From the NCBI GenBank assembly GCA_011947345.1, contig JAAVTG010000561.1, forward strand, positions 558,001 through 622,000: a stretch of DNA of 64,000 bases, given 5' to 3'. Within the stretch, counting starts at the first letter, position 1; the number at the start of each line of letters is the position of its first letter. This DNA comes from Phytophthora quininea (taxonomy: Eukaryota > Oomycota > Peronosporomycetes > Peronosporales > Peronosporaceae). Under the pieces are notes generated by a model. It did not search any database. It was not told where the DNA came from and saw only the letters and a list, made by a program, of their open reading frames with translations. The translations under genes were made by a program, and so were the position numbers. Of this stretch, positions 33,400 to 44,777 are shown in pieces.

Positions 33400-36300
33400 C
33401 TGGCAAAACGGCGAATTATATCTACTTTTACGAGCAGAACGAAGAAGACGTTTTACCGGCGACGTACCTAATCAAGAACGTCACCTGCTTGCGAGAAGAA
33501 GGAATCCAATTTGCGAAGACATTCTTCGACGAGGGTGCAGACTCCTAGTGAATATCGGTAGAATTTGTAGAGAAAATGAACTGGGGCAGCCACGTCAAGG
33601 ATCTAGGCACGATGGAAGTGACGTATGCAAATGGCAAGGCGGAGTCCATACAGAACCGGATAATCCAGCTAACTGTATTTGTCGACAGTATTCCCGGTTA
33701 CACGACCGAGTTTCAGCTATGTCATGTGCCGAACCATTGCGAATTGATGCTTGGTGTACCCTGGAAGCGCGCTCGAAATCCTGTTATCGACTGGAAAATT
33801 GATCGAGTGTGTACACAAGAAGAATCTGTCAAAGCAGCAGTCGATCAAGCAGAACAGTCTAGCGATAGGAATCACGACTGCAGACAGCATCACTATTCCA
33901 AACAATTTGGAGAAACTGAGGTGATAAACTTCAAGACCGCAGATAAACTCGTGCGCAAGAAAGACGTGGAGTTTATATCTATCATTCCACAGGAGACAGT
34001 TTATGCACTGCATCAGGAAATATGTGACGGCAGTAGTTGCGAGCGAAGGGGAAAAACTATGCAGTAAAACAAGAGACATCGGATAAGGCTCAGCGGCAAA
34101 AGACAACCGATACGGATAGCTTCAAGAACAATCCAGGTTTTCAGCTGCTTGAGGAATTCAGTGATATTTTTCGTGTCGAACTTCCTGTGGGTCCACCGCC
34201 ACATGGCGAACACGAGATGGAGGTTATCAACCCTCAGCGTGCAATTTACATGCACCAATGGCAGTTGAGCCCCGATCAAGAACGAGGATTGCGGGAATGG
34301 ACAAAAGAAATGCTACGGGCAGGATTAATCCGGCCAAGCACGTCGCTCCATGCCGCAACGACATTCTGCATCAAGAAGCCGGTCGGATAGCGTATAGTGC
34401 ACGACTACAGGGCAATGAACGCGGGAACTATCCGACAATCAACACCCATTCCACGCAAGAATATCATATTCAATCGCATGAGTGGCGCAGTTTGGTACAG
34501 TTGCTTCGATCTCCTATCAGGATATTACCAGATACGTATGCGATTGAAAGATGTTCCGTTCACAGCCTTCCAAACGCCTAATGGTCTTTTCGAGTATCTC
34601 GCGGTGCCAATGGGCTTGAGTAATGCCCCGGCAACCTTTAATCGCATTGTTCAAGGGATTTTCGAAGACATGCGAGACGTTGTGGCTACGTACTTTGAAG
34701 ATTTGTACGTGTTTACCAAGGATCAAGACGTGGAAACTCACCTTTCAGCAGTTCGAAAAGTATTTGAACGTTGTCGAGAGAAAAATCTATTTGAAACTCT
34801 CAAAGTCCACGCTGTGCTCCGAAGAAATACCGTGTCTTGGCGATTTCGTTGGCCGTCACGGTGTTCGAATCGATCCGAACAAGTTCGGGTAATATGCAGT
34901 TGGCCGCGACCGCAGACAGCAAAAGAATTGCAGTCTTTCTGGGAACAACCGTGTACGTCCAAAGGTTTTGCAAGGACTACTCGGAAATAAGTGCTCCCTT
35001 ATTCAACATGATGAAGAGTAAGGATAAGCGAAAACTGACCTGGTCAACCGAAGGTATTGATGCTTTCAATCAACTTAAAAGGCTCTCAGCCAGACACCCG
35101 TGCTGGCGTTGCCGGACTTTAGTAAGCCGTTTTTCTTGCGCACTGATGCGTCAAAGTTTGCCATCGGCGGTGTGTTATATCAACTGCAAAAGACCGCTTC
35201 TGAGGAGGAGGTTGAGCAGCCAATCGCCTTCTGTGGACGGAAGATGAAGTCTGCAGAGCTTAATTACCCCACACACGAGCAAGAAATGCTTGCTATAATC
35301 CATTGCTTAAACATTTGGCGAGTTTATCTAGTGGATGGAGGCGACACGGTTGAGAATGATCACCACTCATTGGAAATAGTGCTGACTCAGAAAACAATTA
35401 ATCGGCGAATCTGCAGATAGTACGATCTCCTGGCAGAATTTAATCTGCGATTTCGGTACATTCCGGGACGAAAAACACCGTCGCTGACGCTTTAAGCCGC
35501 CGTCCAGACTTTGCCATTGATTTTGAGAAGCAGAAACAAATGCATGCTGTTTCACGCTTGAAGCCTCTTACGCTGTCGACTTTAATTCGGCGTTCCCAGC
35601 GTCGTGCAGGATGGACAAAAGAAACTCTCAAGAAAGACACGAACATGAAAAACTTGAAGTACGATCCCGACGAATTGCTGGTGTATTTCTATAAACCTGA
35701 TGGATTTCGCAGAATCGCAATACCGTCTACTGATGTGGAAATGCGGAATACGATTTTGTGGGAACATCACGACATTGCAACGTCTGGGCATCCAGGAGTC
35801 GAGAAGACTATCGAGGAAATTCAGGTGAGATTCTATTGGAAACATTTCCATAAGCAGGTGCGAGACTACATCGCAACAAGTGAGTCCTGTCAAAGAAACA
35901 AAAGACGGACAGGAAAACCTCCGGGGCTGTTACATCCATTGGAATTCCTACAGGTCGCTGGACTTCCGTTGGAATGGATTTTATTACCGGATTACCAACT
36001 ACGAAAGCTGAGCATGATACCATTCTGGTAATCGTGGACGGACTTACAAAAAGAGCCCATTTCGTCCCTACAGTGTCGACAATTACGGCACCACAGTTGG
36101 CAGAATTATTTATCGAGCACTACGTGAAATTGCATGGGTTGCCCACGGATATTGTGTCCGACAGGGACTCCAAATTTACATCGACGTTCTGGATGGCGTG
36201 TGCAGAAATTATCGGTACTAAATTGAAGCTGGCTTCGGCACACCATCAGCGAACTGACGGCCAAGTTGAAAGAGTCAATGCTATATTATCTGGTTATTTG

Positions 36301-37124
36301 CGCCATTACGTCAGTGGATTTCAAAATGATTGGGACAAGCATATTGCTCTAGCGGAATTTGCGTACAACCGCCAGTATTAGTCAACGATACAAATGAGCC
36401 CATTTCTTGCCGATTTAGGCTATGAACCTCGACTACCAGTTGACTTTCATCTAACAAGCAAGTTTCCGACGACTGTGACGGAGTTTCTTGCTGGGCAACG
36501 CAGAATTTTGCGGGAACTGCAAGCTAAAGCACGGCTCGGCGCGAAAAGATGAAGTTAGTGTATGACAAAGGTCGACGTCATCAGACTTTTGAAGTAGAAG
36601 AGATGGTTTTGATTTCAACTCAAAATCTGACACCTGCAAATGTTGGAGCGGTCCAACGAAAATTTGCCGCTCGCTGGATAGGACCCTATGAAGTCATTGA
36701 AAGTCTTCACGATGGAACTGCTTACAAGCTAAATCTTCCTCAAGAATTGAGTCTCCATCCAGTTTTTCATACGATGGTGCTAAAGAAGTTTAGGAAGGAT
36801 AAGTCTGGAGTTAGTCGCGATACGACATTACCACCAGTCCGGCTAAAAGATGGGTCCGAAGGACACTTAATCGAGGCCATCATCGATCACAGAATCTCCA
36901 AAAATGGAGTGGAGGAATACAAGTGCACATGGGTGGGCCGAAATGACGATATCACATGGGAGCCAACATCAAATTTGCTATCGGTACCAGGTTTGATAAG
37001 AGAATATCTTCGACAGGCGAACAAGTTACCGAGTAGATCATCTACCCGGCTTAAGAACAAGAAAAGGCAACAAGTCCACAGTATGAGTCGGTATTACTTA
37101 AACCACGCGGAAGCTCTTTCCTGA
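33400..37124 (+). pseudogene. Element B pol, decayed
   Basis: Protease-like part (FFDEGAD near 33,520, followed by two stops; later CELMLGVPWKRARNPVIDW), RT (34,130-34,990), RNase H (35,100-35,420), integrase (35,700-36,440; DFITGLP, VSDRDSKF, QVERVNAIL) and chromodomain (VEEYKCTWVGRNDDITWEP near 36,920). RT has YFED instead of YFDD, changing a catalytic Asp to Glu. In-frame TAG codons replace expected Trp or Gln near 34,389, 35,418 and 36,379. With diverged LTRs, this is a dead, older copy. Confidence 0.82.
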
Positions 37125-37133
37125 AGGAGGTCG

Positions 37134-37395
37134 TGTGGCGGTGCTCGACCGTTATCAACGGAAAGGCGAGAAAGATCTATAGTGAAGGGACTCAACGGAG
37201 GAGTCACTTCGAGAAAAACCCCATAACCCACAAGAAAAAACAATACATTTGTTTCCTAGCTACCCGACTTGGCGTTAACGAAGTCCGTCTCGTCGTCCAG
37301 CCACCGCTTCCTCGCGTGAACCCGTGCCACCGCAGAGTTGGGGCCATTTCTACAGGAGTTGTCCGTCTGGGGAAAGGCCACCATATTTTGCAACA
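37134..37395 (+). repeat. Element B 3' LTR
   Basis: 262 bases, TGTGGCGG … GCAACA, followed by target duplication CTCGG. A purine-rich tract (gaaggagg) lies just upstream. Confidence 0.9.
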
Positions 37396-37648
37396 CTCGG
37401 AAAATGATCGTCGATCGGTACTGATGCCTTACCGGCGCAGCTTTCTGTTTGAGCTGTGTGACCTGACGTGCTAGAATTCAATTTACTTGAACGGTCGTGG
37501 CGCTCCTTTTACAGTACATTGTGATGTAACTGGCTCTCTCATGATGGAGCGGTCATACATTGCATGTTGCATTTTATGTAGGATGTCTATAGTGTTGGCC
37601 GCAGTTCATCAGATATTATAGACGATGCTGCACGAATGAGTTTGACGC

Positions 37649-37939
37649 TCAGTTTCCACGCTTGAACTGGTCATACTTCATCCATTCATTGATGATTCCC
37701 CGGCGCGACAGGTATTCGTCCACCTTCAGGGCCTTGTACAGCTGCTCCGTTTTGATGTTCGCCTTCCATAACAGGTAGAATTCGCGATCACGGGCAGTAG
37801 TGGACGCCATCAGCTTGTTGATCGTGGAATTGTCGATAGTTCGTTCTTCCTCGTCATCGCTCGGCCTTCTCGTCTTGTGGCTTCGAAAAGAACGCTGGGC
37901 ATCGGTCGAGTGAACTTGGTCCGGTGGGAAGAGCTCTAT
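37649..37939 (-). pseudogene. RxLR–dEER effector, 5'-truncated
   Basis: A minus-strand frame of about 96 codons ends at a TGA (37649-37651) and is open upstream only to a TGA at 37940, with no ATG start or signal peptide. It contains STDAQRSFRSHKT, matching the usual context of the RxLR motif but with Phe for Leu (RSFR), then a dEER-type cluster (DDEEER), then a WY-like segment (FYLLWKANIKTEQLYKALKV; NEWMKYDQF). These secreted proteins of plant-pathogenic oomycetes act inside host cells. The break falls where GGTCCG-rich sequence begins, so the 5' half was probably displaced by a transposon. Intergenic sequence from 37,401 to 37,648 holds nothing else I can name. Confidence 0.7.
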
Positions 37940-38249
37940 TCAGGTCCGAGCCAGGTCCGGGTCCGCGTTGGTCCGGCCATCTGAAAAACAGGTGGTCTGG
38001 CCGGATCAAAATACTGCATAACCAACTAGTACAGGAGTTTCAAAACGTACTGAAAAACTAGGTTCCGCTGTCATTCTACTCCTCCATGCGAACTAGAAGA
38101 CACTCCTCGCGTATGCAAACTGTTCTGGCGGTGCAAACCCGCGTTGGGAGGGTGAACCAGATTGTACCCGCTGAACATGATGGCATGTCAACGTCAGTCA
38201 CACAAGGCGGTAGAGGCATTTCCCACATCAGTGGCTCAAGCATCATAAC

Positions 38250-39585
38250 TTGTTAAACCCTCTACACGAAGAGACAGATCGAACTCCTCAAGATGGATCG
38301 AGCCACCTCAATGTCGACGAAATTTCGTCAAGTGAGTTTGGAGATTACGACTATGGATTTGGTGATGAATTTGGTGCTGATAATGGCGGAGGAATAGATG
38401 CTGAAGAACACAACGAGGTTACAGATGCTAGAGAGCGTGGAGACGACGGAGAACGAGGTAGTACGTCGACATGGATCGATGAATATAAGTACACAAAACA
38501 CAGTACCTCAAAAACCAAGGATAAAACATTTTACAGGTGCAGCTACTACAGAAGAGTTGAAAAATGTAATGGGAAATGTGATTATATTACGGCAACTGGC
38601 ATCTACACCAATTTTCGGCCTCATACCTGTGGACAATCAGCTGCTTAGGGGTCCCAAGTTCTCGCACAGATCGCAACGATGGTGGATGTGACGGCCCGTA
38701 TGAAACGGGAAGTAGATCGACTAGCTGTTACTACAACATTGAATCGCAGCGTTATCTGGGATATCGTGCGAGCACAGTTCTACGGTAACCTAACATGCCC
38801 CTCGCACACAGTGGTTTGACACGCAATAAAGTCCTGCGGCGTGTTAATCGAGCACGAGCTGAAGAATATGGTGTATCGGTGTATCGTCAAATAGAACTTC
38901 ATCCCTGGTGCAACGTGTTAAATCCCGATGGATCGGCTACAGATGTGAATTTCCTTATATTTCACCACTCTTACTACAATAAGGAGAAGGACACACGAGA
39001 ACGTCTAATTGGATGGGCACATCCCGGGCTGCTTAACATGCTGAAGCAGAAGAAAACTTCTGTGTTCGTGAACGAGACTTTTCGATGCGTTCCGAACAAA
39101 TTTAAGCAGTGTGTCGTTTATACAGCTTACGACAGACCTACAAAAAGATATTATCCCGCCGCTTTCGTCTTGTGCACATCGAAAACATATGATATGTACT
39201 TCAACGCCATAAGATTTTTGGTTGATGCTACCAATTTTGGTATGGATCCTGAATACGTTTACTGTGATTTCGAGGCTGGATTGATCCGCGCTATTCGAGA
39301 TCATTTTCCTGATGCTGCGCCAGTTGGATGCTTATTTCACTTCAAAAAGCCTGTTGTCGAAAAATGCGGAAGTACAGAATATCTGAGGCAGAGTGTAAGA
39401 TTGCTATGCGGCCTGGTATCCTGGATATGCCGACTGTGATCCCTCAGATAAAGGTCAAACGCCAAGGCATAGCGTGGGTGAAAGCAAAATTTTTAGAGCT
39501 ATGTGCTGCTGCAGGGGTTTCCTTATCGTATTCAAGATGAGTCGAATTCTGGAGATATTTTGACCCCCTTACCAATTCTTCAAAA
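38250..39585 (+). pseudogene. MULE transposase with FLYWCH/WRKY-like zinc finger
   Basis: N-terminal acidic region, then a zinc-finger-like block of the kind found in MULE proteins (FYRCSYYRRVEKCNGKCDYI…HTC, about 38,530-38,635), a helical segment, and the DDE domain (38,795-39,540; FRCVPNKFKQCVVYTAY, YVYCDFEAGLIRAI, VGCLFHFKK). The first catalytic position reads VNETF where VDxTF is expected, so Asp has become Asn. Frame breaks near 38,645-38,790 and 39,345, and a stop just after LSYSR. Probably inactive. From 39,590 to 40,009 I see nothing. Confidence 0.75.
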
Positions 39586-40644
39586 AGTCTAACGAATTAA
39601 ATTTTGATAACTGATTGATGTTGTGTAAGGTTTGTTGTGATAGAAGGAGATAGTAATTTCAAGAGATGCGTAACTCGTATTGCTCGAGACATTATATGAT
39701 ATACTTGCTAATGGGGATAAGTGAAAAGATTTGACCCCCAGAGGCCAATTAGGGTTTGACCAACTCATTTTTAAATTTAGTATTCTGGTATTTGTCAGAT
39801 AGTTTAGTTGTCACACAATTAGGAGAATGACAATTGCTGTTTTCATATCGTCTGACAATTTTCTTGTTAAGAATTGCATTGCTAAGATACATGGTGTTTT
39901 GTTTATGAAATTATCGTCCGTTCTTTTAAGGCTATCAACTACCGAAAACAATCCATAAAGCATCGGTAGTCATACTGCCGAAATTATCTTCAACTACAAC
40001 AAATTGTTTTTATGTGTCTACTTTTTTCTTCTTCTCAATTCGAGCTCTAGATGCTCTGCTTCGTGCAGAAAAAGTAGGGTCTTCTTGAAGCTTAGCGTAA
40101 AACAATTTTTTCTTGCTCAAACGCCTCAGGTTTCCAAACTCTTCCACTCATCGCTGCATAAGCTGGTAAAATTCGCTCCCATACCTTTTTAGAACCTTTG
40201 GGTGCATCCATGGCGGCATATGTAGCGTAGCGGTGACCTACCCGAAAATCATCTCAAAGGATGACAACATTGCCACCGATAGCGACCCATTTGTCTGTAT
40301 CCTTCGTTCGGGGCAAGTAACCAATTATCACAGAGTGATAAATTAAATTGCTGACATATACCACATCACCTGGTCGCTGAACGACGACCAGGCTATTCGG
40401 ATTGTTTAGCATCCGGTTTATCGAGTCTGAAGTATTCCCAACTCTAATTGCTCTTGCGTCCTCCATAGTCTTGAATAGAGGTTTTTAGCAGAACATAGTG
40501 GGTTTTGCCCACAACCGCAGCAGATGGCTAACTTCACCGGGTTTGAATTTATCTTTAGCACAACCGAGAGATGAACACTTCGCGGCCACATGGCAAAGTC
40601 TCATTTTAGGATTGACTCTGCCACGATTTAGTGTCAGAGCCACC

Positions 40645-41540
40645 ATGGTGTTTCGCTTCTCTGAAGACATGGATAAGGAGCTCATGCGCGAGGTTTTAAA
40701 GCAGAAGCCATACGCTGCCAAGTACGGGGAGGCTGGTGCAGTGTGGGTTCAAGTCGCTAAGTGTGTCAGTGCCGCCATAAAGACTGCTGTCATTGACATG
40801 CACGTGCAGGATCGTGTGCGACTTTTGAAGAAGAATTGGCGAGCAGGGGAGCTTTGAGCAGCCTTAGGCAGTGGTATCGAAGAGGCGATGGATGCCGCAA
40901 ACGAGCAGAGTCACTATGATAGCTTACCCGATCTCGTAGGGCAGTACGTGTCCCTAGAAAAGGACTTCAAGGCGGAAAAAACGTAAAAAAAAAAAAAAAA
41001 GCAAAGAAGCAAGCTGAAGAGGCTCAAACTAACCTGTGCGCTTCTCAAATTGTGTCTGAGGCTATAACACGTCGCGCTCTTAGAGGTGAAGGTATTCTGT
41101 CAAGTGGCTCGTCGTCAGAGAGCGAGGACGATACGGCTTCTGTGGCGTCAACTACGTCAGTCAGCACATCATCAACGCCGGCTAAAGCGTCGACGTCAGG
41201 ACGCCGTAAGAGCGTTTTCCAATTGGAAGTTGACAGACAAGATAAACGCATTCGGCTCGACGAAGAGATGCGTCATGAGCAGTTTGATCGTCAAATGCAC
41301 CTACAGCAGCAGCAACATGCAGAACGACTGGCTTTTGAAAGAGAGCAACACGAGAATCGGCTAGCATTTGAGCGGGAGCGGGAATAAGCTCGCGAGCGAG
41401 CTGAAGAAAGAGTTCACCGTGCGCGCGAGGAAGCTGAACAGCGAAACAGGCAACTAATATTGCAGTGCGTCACGATTTTCAGCAAGTCGCTCAACAGCAA
41501 AGGCAACAAGTAGATATTCAGTCGAAAGACAACCCGTTTG
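40645..41540 (+). pseudogene. Harbinger Myb/SANT-like protein, decayed
   Basis: ATG 40645 in a good context (CCACCATGG). The N-terminal domain (MVFRFSEDMDKELMREVLKQ … RVRLLKKNWRAGEL) is Myb/SANT-like and would bind element ends. An in-frame TGA follows at 40855, another stop comes before a 17-base A run near 40,985, and the frame shifts afterwards. The downstream part is Ser-rich then a long charged coiled coil (about 41,220-41,460). Confidence 0.7.
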
Positions 41541-41550
41541 TATGAAAGAA

Positions 41551-42786
41551 TTACTGCCTTTTCAAGTACTCCTCCAGACTAGGTGGTGGAAGTCTAAAGT
41601 AGTCACTGATCGTGTTGCCTCCATTAGCACAAGTTAGACAATTTGTGAGCAAAACGGCAACGCGGTACATCGAGCCAACAGGTTGAGTACCAGAGCGAGC
41701 CTGTCGTTTGAAGTCGAGTGCAGTCCAGTAGTTAACAACTTGTCCGTAACCCCATTCGACAGATATGTGCACTTTACTCATTCTCTTGTTGACCAGCTTT
41801 TGCTCACGTGAAAGGTTCCCAATCGCCCCCGTGAATAGGCTGGACAGCACGCCGTCGATTCCATACGCTTGGTCACCGTAGATTCGGTAAGGCTTCAACC
41901 GAACGTCAGTGCGAATGACGTTGGCAATACAGGAATCCTTGACCATCTTAATGTCATGATTTCGTCCTGGGAACGGCCCGTACAAGTGGCAAATTAATCC
42001 GTCAGGGGTTGATAGGATCTGGTATTTCAGAGCATGCTTGCGTTTATGACCGTTGTAAACGGATTTCTGGCTTAGATACTTTCCATCACGGCGTAGGTTG
42101 CGAGCTGTAGGTCTACAAATACCTCGAACCGTTCCACCCACGAACGCCCACACGTTTTGCATTAATCCACCAACATCAAACACAGCGTTCGCGTAAATCT
42201 GTACATGTTGTGCTGCATATTCGTGATTGAAGTACAAAAGTTCTGAGAACTTCGTGTCGAGATGATCCAGAACATGGAGAAACAAGTTGGAGAGACTGCT
42301 TTCCTTTCGACCAAAAAAGGATTCAAGGTCTTTCCAGCTTAACGGGATCGCCAACTTGTACAGAACAATGCACAAATCTTCCGCTCCAGTCGCTGCCGTG
42401 CGTTTACGAGTCCTGATAGCTGCGTCTAATCCGAAGAGCTTAACGAGGCACTCGATCTGGGTTTTGCCAAAGCGTAACTTGGCTAGACAATCCGCGTTTG
42501 ATAACGCATTGAAGTTGAAGGGCACTCGAATAAGCGGCTCCAGACATTGCTCTTCGTAGAAGTACTGGGCGATGGCGGCAGCCAATACAACTCGATTGGA
42601 CAGAGAGGCTTCATGCCAAACACGCAGCAAATACGCTTTCTTCTCGTACGGACGAAGTCCTGCCGTCAGTTCACGGAGCAAACGACCTTGAGCGATGTCA
42701 AGCTCACTCGATTGAGCAGCTAGTGCAGAAGTTGATCCAGTGGACATGCGCAGGTTGAGACGAAATCTACAATGAAAAGTCTGCAT
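41551..42786 (-). CDS. Harbinger DDE nuclease, first Asp lost
   Basis: An uninterrupted 411-codon frame. The DDE nuclease core shows VWAFVGGTVRGICRP, GPFPGRNHDIKM, IYGDQAYGI and VEWGYGQVVNYW. The first motif is normally V/I-D-G-T; here Gly replaces the catalytic Asp, while the second Asp and the Glu remain. It should therefore be inactive as a nuclease even though the frame is open. Start at 42786; an in-frame ATG at MSTGSTS is an alternative. Confidence 0.85.
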   Translation of the reverse strand: MQTFHCRFRLNLRMSTGSTSALAAQSSELDIAQGRLLRELTAGLRPYEKKAYLLRVWHEASLSNRVVLAAAIAQYFYEEQCLEPLIRVPFNFNALSNADCLAKLRFGKTQIECLVKLFGLDAAIRTRKRTAATGAEDLCIVLYKLAIPLSWKDLESFFGRKESSLSNLFLHVLDHLDTKFSELLYFNHEYAAQHVQIYANAVFDVGGLMQNVWAFVGGTVRGICRPTARNLRRDGKYLSQKSVYNGHKRKHALKYQILSTPDGLICHLYGPFPGRNHDIKMVKDSCIANVIRTDVRLKPYRIYGDQAYGIDGVLSSLFTGAIGNLSREQKLVNKRMSKVHISVEWGYGQVVNYWTALDFKRQARSGTQPVGSMYRVAVLLTNCLTCANGGNTISDYFRLPPPSLEEYLKRQ

Positions 42787-43845
42787 GTAGACTTCCCATA
42801 CCTCCGTTTTACCAACGGTATAGCGGCGATTTAGCAGCAGAGGAGAACCGCATGTTATCGGAACTCGAACAATTTATCTGCTTCGCTTTTGTGAGTTCCA
42901 GTCCACCTACTCGGTTGAAATCGAAGGTTGGCGGCTGGGGTTAGGCTCAAATACCAGATGCAGATCTCACTTTTTGCCTTTTGTGTGTTCTGCTAAAGAC
43001 CTCTAATATAACCCAAATCTTAAACGCTTTCGAGCACAATGGAGGAAGATATGCGATTGATCAACCGTGATCAACATGCATAGGTGTTTCTCGACTATGT
43101 GATTGGAGCCACATTTCATGCGGAAACACGTAACCATCTCTACTTGGCAACTCCACTTTTGGTTCGTACACGTTAGGAAATCTGCATACTATCTGGTCTT
43201 CAAAGGAGCTGATACCCTCATCAATCAAGCAATGAGCATTTTCCTCGATAAAATCCACCATACTGTCCTTTTGAGATAGACCAAGATCAGACAAGAAATA
43301 CTTTGTAGTGGTCGGTAGCGAATCTTCGTTTTTGTAGAGAGCGACGTCGTTGCAAGCATTTCTGAATACCATGATTGGCTCGGTACGCTGAACGGCGAAA
43401 CCTAGCGAAAACGTCCTGTTGAAATATAAATCCATTGCACCTTGTAGTTTGTAGCAAACTTTCTCCACTTGAAGCTGGTTTCCACAGAAATCAGCGCTCG
43501 AAACAAGCGCAACGAGGTCCGCCAGAGTTTCCTTGGTAGGTTTCTGCATGGCGTTCTGAGAGGCGGTTAACTTTGGTGGTCTTGAGTTCGTGATCTGCAC
43601 CACCGCTTGCAGTATAGGAAGCTAGCGCCGGTCCTCGACTCGAATCAGCGTCGATTTTCGCTGCACTCTCTTCAGTGCTCTGGGCCCACTTTGCTGTCGA
43701 TGGCGGGGCGCTGGTTGTGGCTGGAATGGTCTCCGGAGGTGGTTTGGCGATTGCACCGGCATCGTATGTAACACATTTATTATCCAATCATATTGCTTCT
43801 TTGTTTATGTGTGGGTCCGGATCCTTGCGGACCCGGACCCGGAAT

Positions 43846-44777
43846 GAACCTCAAAAAAGGTTATCTGTCCGGTGACACCGCCGAGTTGGGGTTTTCCGTG
43901 AAAGCGGAACTTGCTTGAAGGGAAAGAACTACCGCAGCCAACAGGATCAGGGACACTCACATAACTTGGATGTTGGAGGGTTTTGGTGGTTGTGACCAAA
44001 TTCCAGATTGGTTGGAGAGTCTGCGATGAAGAATGCTACAGTTGCGTTCGTCCAGCAGATCCTAAATCAAGATAGTAAACGCTTCCAGGCACTACGCCGG
44101 TGGCGTCGTCAGCTTGACAGTGTTCTTACCCCACGCTGTGCGGGAAAAATGAGGATCTTGGCAACGAAGCTAGGAATAATAGCATGCGGCGTACTCTCAA
44201 TAATACCAGCATGGTCATCACCGATGTCAAGTTACCATACGAACGGAAAATAATATGGTGGAATGGAGCAATTCTTGTAGGTTTATTTTGCTATTCAAAC
44301 GTGCGATAAATATTTAACACCCACAAGCTTTCGCGCGAAAATTAATATTTACATATGCGATCTTGGAAAAATGACAAGGTAGTGCTAATAAATTATTAGT
44401 AATAATTGCAATGCTTGTGAAGACCCGAGGCCCGAGAAGATTCACCCAGTCAGAATTACAAACTAAGACCGCCCCGGAATCACGCCAGGGAACAGCAGAT
44501 GAGATAGTTTATATCAAAGATTGTCGGAACGCTCGTTTTGAGTAGTAAAAGCTCGTTTTTAGCTTTTAGTTATTTGGGGGAGGGGTAATGACATTTTATT
44601 TCGTGTGTATGTCGACTAGTAAATGTTCGTGCTCTTTGGTTAGCGGATGTTGTGAAGAGTTGACGTCGACGTGAATGGAAAAACTAGCTACTTATATATT
44701 TTTTCGAGTTTCCTAAATGGTTGGAATAAATTTGTGCGATGGTGCACATACAGTACATATTAGCATGACTTCTACAA
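43846..44777. other. No supported gene
   Basis: AT-rich. A plus-strand frame at 44,008-44,253 (MKNATVAFVQQILNQDSKRF) could be part of a protein but shows no family I know. Confidence 0.4.

Larger units (their letters stand above)
25646..37400. mobile_element. Nested LTR retrotransposons (outer element B with A inside its LTR)
   Basis: Outer Ty3/gypsy element B occupies 25651-37395 and is flanked by a 5-base duplication CTCGG (25646-25650 and 37396-37400). Element A (25896-31978) sits inside B's left LTR, 18 bases from its end, flanked by its own duplication AAAGG (25891-25895 and 31979-31983). B reads on the plus strand and A on the minus strand. Both have a chromodomain at the C-terminus of pol. 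Confidence 0.93.
40477..43004. mobile_element. PIF/Harbinger element
   Basis: 2,528 bases with 19-base inverted repeats (agaggtttttagcagaaca at 40477-40495; tgttctgctaaagacctct at 42986-43004, one mismatch) and a 3-base duplication AAT (40474-40476 and 43005-43007). Encodes the two proteins expected of the superfamily, convergently: a Myb/SANT-like protein and a DDE nuclease. Confidence 0.88.
40010..43787 (-). pseudogene. JmjC-like dioxygenase gene split by a Harbinger element
   Basis: Minus-strand coding resumes on both sides of 40477-43004. The right part (43787-43008) begins MDNKCVTYDAGAIAKPPPET, has a Pro/Ser-rich start and a conserved-looking domain ending ETPMHVDHG, an H-x-D iron site. 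The left part (40476-40010) continues with RPGDVVYVSNLIYHSVIIGY, the usual second-half JmjC/cupin signature with the distal His, and a C-terminal region (HRYATYAAMDAPKGSKKVWE; ending ARIEKKKKVDT). Frame breaks near 43,570, 43,060, 40,255 and 40,065. Fe(II)/2-oxoglutarate dioxygenase chemistry is inferred from H-x-D…H only; the substrate is unknown. About 415 residues without the insertion. Confidence 0.6.
37941..43842. mobile_element. Putative Mutator-like element with JmjC-like passenger
   Basis: Both ends are rich in GGTCCG: 37941-37980 and, reverse-complemented, 43811-43842 share about 25 bases of imperfect similarity (ggtccgggtccgc…tccgg). Between them lie a MULE transposase (plus strand) and a JmjC-like gene (minus strand), the latter split by a Harbinger element. 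Without the Harbinger the unit would be about 3.4 kb. I could not find a 9-base target duplication, so element limits are inferred. Confidence 0.5.

Noticed and set aside
37941..43842. Helitron as explanation for the GGTCCG-rich ends
   Set aside because: The ends are inverted relative to each other and a MULE transposase lies inside; no Rep/helicase seen.
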